From Zelonia costaricensis (Eukaryota > Euglenozoa > Kinetoplastea > Trypanosomatida > Trypanosomatidae), in the NCBI GenBank assembly GCA_030849075.1, contig JASAOO010003298.1, positions 1-38,035 of the forward strand: a stretch of DNA of 38,035 bases. Reading direction: 5' to 3'. A program made the translations under genes and the position numbers. How positions within the stretch are numbered: position 1 is the first letter of the stretch; every line of letters begins with the position of its first letter. Of this stretch, positions 10,210 to 19,200 are shown in pieces. Under the pieces are notes generated by a model. That model saw nothing but the letters and a program-made list of their open reading frames with translations. It was not told the DNA's origin and ran no database searches.

Positions 10210-11434
10210 TTAGTTCCCCTCACCGTGCCTAGCGAGACTCCGTTGTAGCTTCTTTTCGTGCCAGCTGTGTGAGCAAAGTCGTGTCTGCGTGGGAGTGCGC
10301 TCATTCCAAAGAGAGCGGAAGGAAGGGGAGAGGGCGGGTACACGACCTTGTCGCAGGTGTTCGCTACGATTGACGGCACAGGACCCTTCATCCCACGCTC
10401 CACGTCGACGTCAAAAGCCCGACTCCCCCAGGCTGTGCAGCGGGCCCGGGAGGTGGAGGAGCCCTGTTGTCGGTGCGTATTTTAGGGTGCGTGTGTGTGC
10501 GCGTGTGTTTTGTGAGCACGTGTGGCGTCATCACGTATTTTCCCTCAACGCGTCCTAAGGTCTGTGCCACCTCCCTCCTCTCCTTTTTTCTTCCTGCAGC
10601 ACTACCGGAAAGCGGCGGTGCGCCACCAAGTGCGTGGCTATATTTGCGTGCGCGCAGAGTTCCAACCAGCCCCTCTCCCTCCTCCAGTGCGCACGTCGTC
10701 GTCGCCGCCGGTGATTCTGTTTTTCCTTTTCTTGTTTGTTTGGTGCCGCAGCAGCGCGGCACCGCACGTGATGACCAACATTGGGGCCAATCCAATATCC
10801 CTAACAGCAACGAAACTGAATCCCTGCCAAAAGGAAACAACAAATGTCAAAGCGACCACAGCGTCGGAGTCGACGCAGCAAGCCGACCAGCGACACTCAT
10901 GCGTGCCAGGCTGCGGAGCTCAAAGCGCCGTGTACGGTCGTCGCAGCCCTTCTATTCAACATGCGCACACGCGCTCGCGCTTGTCGGTCGGACGCAAGGA
11001 GCAGCGTGGCATGAGGTGCGTCACTACAGGCCTCGCCACCGGCTGGTTCGGCACTACGGGCTGCACTACAAGTCGCGCCGCTCGGACGCGCTGGCGTCCG
11101 CTGCCTCGGCTTCCTTGTTGCACCGTACTCCTCCTCCCCCGGTCAACTGCACTGGCAACGCTCCCCCTTGTCTTCCACGCTGCGCCCACCTCTTTTCTTC
11201 TCCTCTCGTTTTCGTGTCCGTCGGCCTTCTCATCGATCTGTTTTGCACACACACACACGCAAACCGCACCCTTGCTTGTGCGCGCACCTCGCTGCGGCCT
11301 TCGCTGAAATCTGTCAGCCGTCACAGCTCTCTTGACGGGCACTTCCTCGTCTGCTCCGCTGCCCCTCTCCCCTCTCCCCCTCCCATACTTCGTCCCCAAA
11401 CCGACGCGCTGCTACCGCACCGGTGCCGGCGTCC

Positions 11435-11472
11435 TCCCCGTCTCTTGTTCTTCTTCTTCCCTCCTTCGGCAG
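11435..11472 (+). promoter_or_regulatory. Putative spliced-leader acceptor, pseudo-lipase gene
   Basis: A long C/T tract ends in CGGCAG with the AG at 11471-11472, about 100 bases before the ATG at 11572. It is the strongest pyrimidine tract near the gene. Confidence 0.55.
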
Positions 11473-11571
11473 AGTGCGGTGACATAGCCGATCAGCGCCC
11501 GCCACCCTCCCCGCATCTGGCCGACCTCGCGTCGCGGCGCTTCTATCCGTAGACAGGAGGGCGGCGCAGCA

Positions 11572-14124
11572 ATGAACGGCGGCGGTCCAAGCAACACCGG
11601 CCGGCCGAAGAAGCCCGACGAGGGCTCGTACGGCGCCTCCATGGGGGACGGCTACACAACGGAGATGGTCACCGACCCCAACGTGGCCGCCACAGAACAG
11701 ACGCAAGCCGAGTACGAGACGGCCGCGACGCAGTCTAACGGGTACGACTACGGCAACTACTACGACCCCTCGTCGTACCAGAACTACTACTATCAGGATG
11801 ACGATGGCAACTACTACTACTACACAGACCCGCAGCAGGCAGTCTCGAACGACGTGCCGGAGGACATCAACGTCAACGTGGCCCCAACTCCGCAGAACCT
11901 AGTGCGCTCGTACGAGTACGCCTCCTACGACCCGCCGAGGTACAACTGGTTCGTCGACATTGTCGTGGACACGTTCTTCTCGAAGCCCTTCCGCGTGTAC
12001 CTGACGGTGCTGCTCTACTGCGCTGCGGTGTTCATCGGCGCAATGGGCCTCAACTTCACCTTTGCGATTCTGTACCGGATGTTTGCCCCGCCGAACCCGG
12101 CGGCGAACATGGACCTGCAGCCCTTCGCCTACTTCGCCATGTTCTTCTACCTGAGCTTCGTGATTGTGTCCACCTTCTGCGCGCTGATGGACATGACACG
12201 CAACTTGTGGACGCAGCAGCGCGGCGATGTCGTTTTTTGGGGGATCTCGCACGCCCAGTTCTCGAAGCGCAAGCCACCGTACGTTGTGTACCTTGTCATC
12301 ATCCTTGTCACCGTGTTCATGCCGCTGCTGTGGGGCATCATCGAGGCCGGCATCGCAAAGCAGTCCCTCCTGTACGTCGGGCAGCGCTACGCCAACGTGT
12401 CGGTGCTGGCGACGACGTTCCTGGTGTTGATCTGCTACGTGTGGTTTTACTGGCGCGCCCTCGTCTACAAGCGGTCCGCGATCAACAAGCGCAAGGAGCG
12501 CGACGACTTTGAGCTGCGGCGGCTCGCGTACAGGAACAGGCCGGAGAAGATGCGCAAGGTGCACTGGTACCACGCGTCGACGGTGCTGGAGGAGTTCGGC
12601 GTTGACAGCGACACGCTGCTGTACAACTCTGTTGTCTTCACAGTGGGCTGCGTGCCGCTGTTTGCCCTGTACGCGGCGCAGACACTGAGCACCTACACAG
12701 GAACGCCGTCCGTCACATGGCCTGCAATCGCGTCCCTCTCGCTCATGTGCATCTACGTTGTCTCGTGGATGACTGTGCTGCGGCGCAAGATCCAGTGGGC
12801 CAGCTACGTGTCTTTTGCGCTCATCGTCATCCTGCTCGCCCTGGGCTGCGCCGGCGGCGGCATCGGCGGCTACCCCGCGACAGTCGGCGTCGTTACAGTC
12901 CTCTTTGTCGCCGCGCACGGCATGATCTCCCGCAAGCGCAAGCACGCCCTCACGAAGAAGGAGCTGTGCGCGACGCTGAAGGTGCCGTACAACCCGCAGG
13001 AGGACGAGGAGAAGCCGACGGAGCTGCGCGTCGACACGTATCTCTTCTGCTGCCGCAACCTCATCCTGGACTACATGAGGTGCTGCGACGTCAAGAAGCA
13101 CTTCGGCTATCGCCACCCCGACGTCGTGGAGGCCGAGCGTCGGTTTATGATTAGCCGCATTGCTCTCCGCACGGATCAGAAGGCGCTGCTCGTGTGGTGG
13201 CTGATCGTGATGCTCGCCGTCGCCTTCGTCGTGGCCCTCTCCAACGGCGTCCAGTACAACTTTGCCACCACCATCGCCGTGGCCACGAACTCGTCCGTGA
13301 AGGGGCAGGCCCCGAGCCTGCCGATCTGCAGCACCGTCTTCAACGCCAACGGGACGGCGCCGCTGAAGATGCTCGACCTTGCTCTGCTCTCGGCCCTCGG
13401 CTACACCTTCGGCAACAACGGCGACGCCGACTTCGCGACGTGGTTCTCAAGCGCGCCGTCGCTCGTGCGCGTGTACCCGGTGACGCTGCCGTACACGCTC
13501 AACTTCGCCACGGACGGCATCAACGTCTCCTTCTCCGACTACGCGGACGTGTCAAACAACTTTCACGTCATCACGCTCACCTCCAACAGCCGCGGGCTCT
13601 CGATTTTCCGCGACCTCGACGACTGGGGCGAACCTATCGCCCTCCAAGTCGCGGGCGCCGTCTCGCCGCTCATCAACGTCTGGGACGAGCAGGACCGCGC
13701 CGCGTTTGTGCAAAAGGCGCGCTTCCTCAAGAACTGGTTTCCACCGTCGCTGGCGCTCACCCCGGTCAGGAACTACATCGCGGCGCTCAACAGCTCTGGC
13801 GACTGCAGCGGCATCCTCCTCGTCGGTGACCAGTTCAACGGCGGGTACGCGAAGCAGCTGTCCGCCGAATTAGGGCTGCCCTTCGTGGCGTTCAACCCGC
13901 CAGGCACAAAGTACATGAACACGACCTTTACGAACGGCACCCAGCTCTCCTCGGTGCGCAGCCTGTGGTCGTACGTGGATTCGCTGGAGGACACAGCCAA
14001 CACCCAGTACTTCCCATGCAACGCCACCTTGTCGGCCAATCGCTGCGGGCGCATCAGCACCGTCGTAGACTATCTTCTCCGCACCTGCGGCGACTCTGTA
14101 GGACGGTCTATGAGTCAAGTCTAG
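11572..14124 (+). CDS. Polytopic membrane protein with degenerate class-3-lipase-like C-terminal domain
   Basis: This is an 850-residue protein with three parts. Residues 1-120 form a polar tail with a Tyr/Asp-rich patch (about 58-84). Residues 140-560 hold about nine membrane segments (near 142-168, 184-206, 237-260, 276-298, 349-371, 382-402, 409-429, 434-450 and 539-560), with basic loops such as 300-332. The rest is a soluble domain of about 290 residues with several N-x-S/T sites. In that domain an F-R-D-L-D-D-W segment near 681-687 and the strand-turn-helix ILLVGDQFNGGYAKQLSAEL followed by LPFVAFNPPG resemble the core of class 3 (fungal-type) lipases, where the elbow reads G-H-S-L-G-G. 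Here the elbow (G752 to G758) has no serine, so the domain is probably not a classical hydrolase. Its function is unknown; a lipid-binding or transport role is speculation. The first ATG after the splice tract was used. It ends in TAG. Confidence 0.85.
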   Translation: MNGGGPSNTGRPKKPDEGSYGASMGDGYTTEMVTDPNVAATEQTQAEYETAATQSNGYDYGNYYDPSSYQNYYYQDDDGNYYYYTDPQQAVSNDVPEDINVNVAPTPQNLVRSYEYASYDPPRYNWFVDIVVDTFFSKPFRVYLTVLLYCAAVFIGAMGLNFTFAILYRMFAPPNPAANMDLQPFAYFAMFFYLSFVIVSTFCALMDMTRNLWTQQRGDVVFWGISHAQFSKRKPPYVVYLVIILVTVFMPLLWGIIEAGIAKQSLLYVGQRYANVSVLATTFLVLICYVWFYWRALVYKRSAINKRKERDDFELRRLAYRNRPEKMRKVHWYHASTVLEEFGVDSDTLLYNSVVFTVGCVPLFALYAAQTLSTYTGTPSVTWPAIASLSLMCIYVVSWMTVLRRKIQWASYVSFALIVILLALGCAGGGIGGYPATVGVVTVLFVAAHGMISRKRKHALTKKELCATLKVPYNPQEDEEKPTELRVDTYLFCCRNLILDYMRCCDVKKHFGYRHPDVVEAERRFMISRIALRTDQKALLVWWLIVMLAVAFVVALSNGVQYNFATTIAVATNSSVKGQAPSLPICSTVFNANGTAPLKMLDLALLSALGYTFGNNGDADFATWFSSAPSLVRVYPVTLPYTLNFATDGINVSFSDYADVSNNFHVITLTSNSRGLSIFRDLDDWGEPIALQVAGAVSPLINVWDEQDRAAFVQKARFLKNWFPPSLALTPVRNYIAALNSSGDCSGILLVGDQFNGGYAKQLSAELGLPFVAFNPPGTKYMNTTFTNGTQLSSVRSLWSYVDSLEDTANTQYFPCNATLSANRCGRISTVVDYLLRTCGDSVGRSMSQV

Positions 14125-14134
14125 AGCTGCGCGG

Positions 14135-14165
14135 CACACACACACCCACACCCACACCCACACCC
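14135..14165. repeat. (CA)n and (CCCACA)n tandem tract
   Basis: Four to five CACACCC-type units follow a short CA run, beginning 10 bases after the stop codon of the membrane protein gene, so they sit in its 3' UTR. They do not match the CCCTAA telomere repeat. Confidence 0.8.
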
Positions 14166-15002
14166 GGATGCGGGCGCACGCGCGCCTCCCCTCCTCTCAC
14201 AGCAGAGCAAGCATGAGGTCACGCAAGAGTCTCACGAGCGACCATCTCGTGCTCTTGCGGTGCAGGTGAGACACACCTGTTTCCTCGTTGTTGCTTTTCT
14301 CCTTCCTTTCATTGCTGTCTCTTGGTGTGGCTCGCCTGCCACCGTTGGTGATGCCACGACGCTCCTCTGGCTGCGTTCCGGTTGCCGTGCTGGACCAGCA
14401 CACGGGGTGCTGTGCTGTTGCGCTCGTTTCTTCTCTTTTTTTTTTTTGGCGCGTGTGTGTGTCGGTGTGTACGTCACCGTTTAGAGGCTTTAGACCCCCC
14501 TCCTCTCCTCTCTTCCCTTTCTGTTTTCGTCGCCCCTGAGACGCTGCACTCAACCCCTCCATCGAACGTCGATTCATCAAGTCACGGCTCAAGTGCCTTT
14601 TACGGCGCGCGGCTGCGTCTCCCCAGCGGAGACAGTGCACCTGCCAGAGGCGCCCCGGGGGCATGGCATTGAAGAACAAAACGTGCACAACACTCGTCAG
14701 CTGCGCGTCCTCAACTGCTCGCTGGCGGCACGCTCGCAAAAGGAGAGCCAACACTCGTTCTCGCCACCCGTAGGCGTTTCGTCACCCTCGCAGCGCCTCC
14801 GTCGCTGGCAGCCAATCGCGCCTCCCTTGCCCACTACGCTGTCGACGCGTTCGCCCTTCTTTCTCTCGTGCCCCTCCCCTCTCACCGCCCTCGCGTACGT
14901 CTCTACACACACACACACACGCACACACGCATGTGCTGTCTCACGCACTACCGTGCCTCCTCGCACGCACAAAACCTTAAAGTGGTGTTGCACCAGACTA
15001 TT

Positions 15003-15061
15003 CTACTCACCTTCGCCGTTGCGCCTCTACTCCATTCTCTCCCGTCCCCGTCCAACTCTAG
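15003..15061 (+). promoter_or_regulatory. Putative spliced-leader acceptor next to a start codon
   Basis: A long C/T-rich run ends in CTCTAG, with the AG at 15060-15061. The ATG of the small mitochondrial-type protein follows at 15066, leaving only four bases of genome-encoded 5' UTR. Confidence 0.55.
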
Positions 15062-15065
15062 AACA

Positions 15066-15335
15066 ATGCTCCGTCGCACCTGTGTCGCGGCGCTTCAGCG
15101 CAACGGCATGCGCTACGCCGCCGCCGCTGCCGCGCCCAAGGCGGCCCCCGCGGCCCCAAAGGCGGCACCGGCAGCCGCGAAGGCGGCCGCTGCAAAGGCT
15201 CCTGAGATGACAACGAAGGCCGGTGCCTCTGCCGGTGGCGGTGACACTGTGATTGACAAGGTTGTGCTCGTGGCCGCGATCGGCGCCGTCGTGACGTGGT
15301 GGATGACGGTTCCAGGCCCGCAGCACCAGCACTAA
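15066..15335 (+). CDS. Small Ala/Lys/Pro-rich single-span protein, probably mitochondrial
   Basis: This is an 89-residue protein not recognised as a named family. The N-terminus (MLRRTCVAALQRNGMRY) is basic, lacks acidic residues and could form an amphipathic helix, as expected of a mitochondrial import signal. It is followed by a low-complexity Ala/Lys/Pro stretch (about 18-46, AAPKAAPAA-type repeats), a Gly-rich hinge (about 52-59), and one hydrophobic helix (about 61-78, VIDKVVLVAAIGAVVTWWM), ending in a short polar tail. This architecture fits a small inner-membrane subunit of a respiratory or ATP-synthase complex, but that is inference. The frame is open further upstream, but that part is CA-repeat sequence. 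The ATG at 15066 follows the putative acceptor directly. It ends in TAA. Confidence 0.72.
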   Translation: MLRRTCVAALQRNGMRYAAAAAAPKAAPAAPKAAPAAAKAAAAKAPEMTTKAGASAGGGDTVIDKVVLVAAIGAVVTWWMTVPGPQHQH

Positions 15336-16259
15336 GACGGCCACCTCCCTCAGCTGCTTACCGAAGCCGCGGCGGCCGGCAATGGGTAGGGAGTCGCTCT
15401 GGCAACTCCGCCGGCTGCGCCGCTGTGGCACCCGCAAAGGAAACGGGAATGCAGCAGTGCAGGTCGACCTCGTAGTAGTAGTAGTACCACAAACGTTAAG
15501 TCATCAAGGAATGCAAAGCTGTACAGGGAGCACACAAGGCCGCACTGTGTGCCGAAGGCGAGAAGTCCCGCTGCGCCTCGCACTGGACCTCTGCGGCCTC
15601 TCTCCCTCTTTCTCCCTCTCGCCGTCGTTGTCGTTGTCGTCGCCACGCCGCGCTACGCGCCGTTGCCCGCCTGTCGAACAGTGCCTGACACACGGGCGAC
15701 GAGACCGGCGGCGGTCGAAGGGAATGCGAGCGTGGCCGGGCACGCACAGTAGCCCTCGTTTCACTCCAAACTGCGGCCGTCGTGGTGCGTTTTCTGAGGA
15801 GCGGGAGCGGCGGCTGACCTCATGCGGGGGCAGCCGGAGCAACGCGTTTCTACTCCTCCCCTTCTTTCCCGGTTTGCACCTTACCGGCCCTCCGGCGGCG
15901 CACTCGCTGCCGGGCTTCTTAGGCTGTCGACCTCCCTCCGCTTTCCCAATGCTGCCCCCCCCCCCCCCTCCGAGCTGCTGTGACGCCACTCCCCTTCCCC
16001 TCCCTCCCCCCCGACCCCCTCAACCACACCCACCCTCGTTCCTGACTTTACGCGCTTTGCTTTCTCAACGCAGTGAGCGGTACCGCCAGCTCCGCTGCTC
16101 CTTTGTTTTCTTCCCTCCCCCCCTTCTGCCTTTCCAAAGCCGTCCGTCTCGGCGCTATCGGACAGAAGGTCCCGCGGCAGTCACGTTCGATTCGCTCTCC
16201 TTCCTTCCCCCGTCCCTCATTGACCTGCGTACCGCTGACCCGCACTCGTATGCGTGGCC
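15336..16259 (+). other. Intergenic spacer
   Basis: This spacer has no convincing gene. It holds a 14-base C run at 15955-15968 and dense C/T sequence from about 15940 to 16140. A 470-codon open frame runs through it and overlaps the start of the DDB1-like gene, but its translation is low-complexity Pro/Ser/Arg and it overlaps a clearly coding frame, so it is rejected. Confidence 0.6.
16100..16139 (+). promoter_or_regulatory. Putative spliced-leader acceptor, DDB1-like gene
   Basis: A C/T-rich run ends in CCAAAG with the AG at 16138-16139, about 120 bases before the ATG at 16260. It is one of several possible AGs. Confidence 0.45.
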
Positions 16260-19200
16260 ATGTACGTGGTGTCGACCTCGCGTTCCCCGGCTGCCGCTCT
16301 TGGCGCCGCCGTGGGCGACTTCTGCGGCACTGGCAGCCTGCACGTCGCCCTCAACCGCGGCACACTGTTGTCGCTCTACGCGTGCCGCCCTGGCAGCACC
16401 GGCGTCGATCATGTCCAAGACCTCCACCTGCACTGCACCGTCAAGTACGTGTGCGCCGTTCCGATCGCCGACCCGGCGAGCCCGCAGCGGCTTGTGCGGC
16501 ACCTCTTGTTCATGTGCACGGCTAAGCAGGAGGTTGTGCTGTTGGCGCTGGAGAAGCTCAGCGAGCCGCGCGACGGCGCCGCGCCGCTGCAGGTCACTAC
16601 GCTGTTTCAGAGCGAGCCCAGCGACTGCCTCTACCAGTACAGCCCGGGCGAGGTGGAGCTCTGTTGTTGCTCAGCGCCGGCTGGCAGCAGCGGCGCCCCC
16701 AGCACCACAGCGCCACCGCTCGTCGCCTTCGCTCTCACGCGCGGCGAGCTCATTATCTTCGACGCCTTCGCCGCGCTCGCACGAGACGCTGTGAAGCGGC
16801 GGCAAGGCAGCCAGCTCGCCCGCCTGTTCTCACCCGAGCTCGTCGCAGGCGTCGCCCGCCGCGCGAAGGCTGACATCTTCTCGCACTGCTACATGGACTG
16901 CACCGAGTACGACGTGAGGGACATCACCTTCGGCGGTGCGACGCCGTGGCTGCGAGGACAGGCGCAGCGCATCGAACCGGCGGGCCACCGCGGCGACAGC
17001 GTGGCCGGCTCACCACCCCTTTACCTTCTCTACGCTGACCCGTACGGCAAGGTGCACGTGTCCGAGTACGAGCTCGCCGTCCCGTTTGCGGCAGACGCGG
17101 AGGCGACGAGTGAGGGCCGCAGCACCACCGGCAGCTCGCTGCGCCTGCCCACGCGTCCGCCGGTATCTGCGGCGGAGGTCAGCGTGCCAGACCGCCGCGT
17201 CCGGCGCTGTGGGCTCCTGCAGTCCAACGTGGATCCTACGGCGTCGCGCATTCTAGCGAGTCGCCACGGACTCTTTGTCGTCGGCAACCACCTCGTCACC
17301 CTCATTCAGCAGGTGCGGCCGCGCAAGTGCGTCTTCTCGCGTGAAATTCCGTCCCGCCAAGCCACGCCCGACGTGAGCTGCGTCGCCGTCTCCACCGACG
17401 CCGCGGAGCTGGTCATCGGCTTCGTGGACGGCGTCCTGGCCCGGGTGGCTGTGCTGGCGAGCACCGTGAGCGGTGGGGACCCGGAGCTGGAGTTCCGCTT
17501 TCTCTCGCGGCGGGTGCCGACGGTACCGACGGAGGCCGTTGCTCTGCAGCATGACTTGTATCTTCTGTGCTCCCGCTTTGACAGCACACTCACGGTGAGG
17601 CTCGACGAGGCGGTGTGCGAGCAGGTGCTGTCGCACTGTGGGCCGGTGCTTGACATGACAACGAACCAAAGCGGTCCACGGTGCTGCGTCGTTGCGGCGA
17701 CTGGCCTGCAGCGCGGTGGCGGCGTCAGCGTGCTGCGCAGCGCCGTCATGCTGCGCGAGCAGGCCTCCTTTGCGCTACGAGGCCACCCTCAGCGTGTCCT
17801 CTGCGCCGGCTGGCTCCTTTGCGTCAGCACGGCCGCCGCCTCGAACCGCTTCTTCTGCCTGTCGACGCGCACGCTGACGCTGGAGGAGCTCCCCGCGCGT
17901 GCGATGCCGGCGCTCGTCGCGCAGCACGCTCTCGTCGAGATGGGACCGGATGCTGCGCTTGACCAGCTCGTGCTCGTCACCGTCCGGGGCGCGGCGTGGC
18001 TGCGCCAGCTAGGCGCCCGCTGCGAGGTCGTGGCACAGCTGCCCCGCCCTGCCGATGCGCCCGACATCCTCTTCGCTGCTGTGCGCCACGGCCTCGCCGC
18101 GCTGTGTGATGGTGCGGTGGTCAGCGTGCACCGCGGGCAGGACCTCGTCCACTCCGTTCCGTCGCCGTCGGGCGTCGCCGTGGCAGCCCTGGCACTGCCG
18201 ACGTCGACACTGATGGCCGTCGGGCACTGGGACGGCGCTGTCGTGCTGCATGCGCTGGGCCGCGGGCACACGGAGGTGGTCGGCCGACTGCTGCTGGATT
18301 CTGTGCCGCGCAGCATCGCCTGCGTCGGCCCACAGCCGGGACTGCTGTCGTCCGCCGAGGCCGACGAAGCGGCGTCGCCGCTCCTTTACATCGGCACTCT
18401 CGACGGCTTTCTGGTTGAGACAAGTGCGGGCCTGCTGCGGCGGGGCGAAGTGCGTCGCTCTGTTTTTGTGGCGCCGCACCCACTCGAGCTGCAGGAGCTT
18501 GGCGGACCCCACGCCGGTCTCCTCTGTCTCGGCGACGTGCCGCTCATCGCCCTGTGCGGCGCTGGCGGGGGCGTGCAGCTGACGGGGCTGCACCTCATGG
18601 GCGTCTCCGCCGCGGCGACGGTGGACGCCGAGCAGCAGTGCTACGCCTTCTACTCCCGGCAGGACGGCCACCTCCACATTGGCGCGCTCGAGCGCCTCGA
18701 GAAAACCTCGCGCACGTTCTTGTCGCTCGGTGAGACGGTGACGCGTCTGCACGAGACCCCCGCGTGGGGCGGCTATGCCGTGTCGCTGCGCAAGACCGAC
18801 AGCGATGAGGTTCTCTTCCTTCCTTCAGCCGTCGTCCAGTCGCCGTGGGCCGTGGACGTGGCCGCCTGGCGCGCCGATGCGGTGCCGCTTCTCGAGAACG
18901 AGCGCTGCGTCTTTCTGCAGACGGTGCACCTCGACGGCAGCAGCAGCGCCGCCGGCGAGGACGCCGCCAGCGAGAGGCGCGACGCGCCGGCAACCGGGGC
19001 TGGTAGTGCCGGCGAGGACGAAGGCGCGCCGCTGCTGCTCGTTGGCTCGTCCTTCACCTTTCCCGACGAACAGCGTGCCCGGTCCGGTCGCATCACGTGG
19101 TTTGCGCTGCGCGAGACGCGGCAGCGCCGCCGGCTGCACCCTGTCGCGAGCAAGGACATCGGCGGCGCCCTGCAGTGCTGCGCGGCGGTGCCGCACTACA

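Larger units (their letters stand above)
9239..11571 (+). other. Long intergenic spacer (2.3 kb)
   Basis: No gene is supported. The spacer holds a (TG)n tract at about 9401-9417, a (CA)n tract at 10152-10182 followed by CG- and TG-alternating bases to about 10209, and dense C/T tracts near 11160-11220 and 11345-11470. Open frames of up to 361 codons are rich in Ser, Pro, Cys and Arg and show no family resemblance. The piece at about 10760-11110 is less pyrimidine-biased than its surroundings but shows no recognisable gene. Confidence 0.55.
14125..15065 (+). other. Intergenic spacer
   Basis: A CA/CCCACA tandem tract lies immediately after the stop codon (about 14135-14165), a T run near 14438-14448 and a (CA)n tract at 14905-14929. 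No convincing gene is present; open frames on both strands are low in complexity. Confidence 0.6.

Noticed and set aside
10768..10819. GTGATGA and CTGA boxes about 40 bases apart, like a C/D snoRNA
   Set aside because: The flanks cannot pair into a terminal stem and the guide spacing is not convincing. The two short motifs are expected by chance.
10467..11552. 361-codon frame upstream of the membrane protein gene
   Set aside because: It covers pyrimidine tracts, a CA tract and the predicted splice region; no domain is visible.
14135..14165. Telomere-like repeat
   Set aside because: The unit is CCCACA, not CCCTAA, and it sits inside a normal 3' UTR with genes on both sides.
15382..16794. 470-codon open frame across the spacer and the start of the DDB1-like gene
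   Set aside because: Its translation is low-complexity Pro/Ser/Arg/Cys, and it overlaps a frame with clear DDB1-family sequence. Long chance frames are expected in GC-rich pyrimidine-biased DNA.
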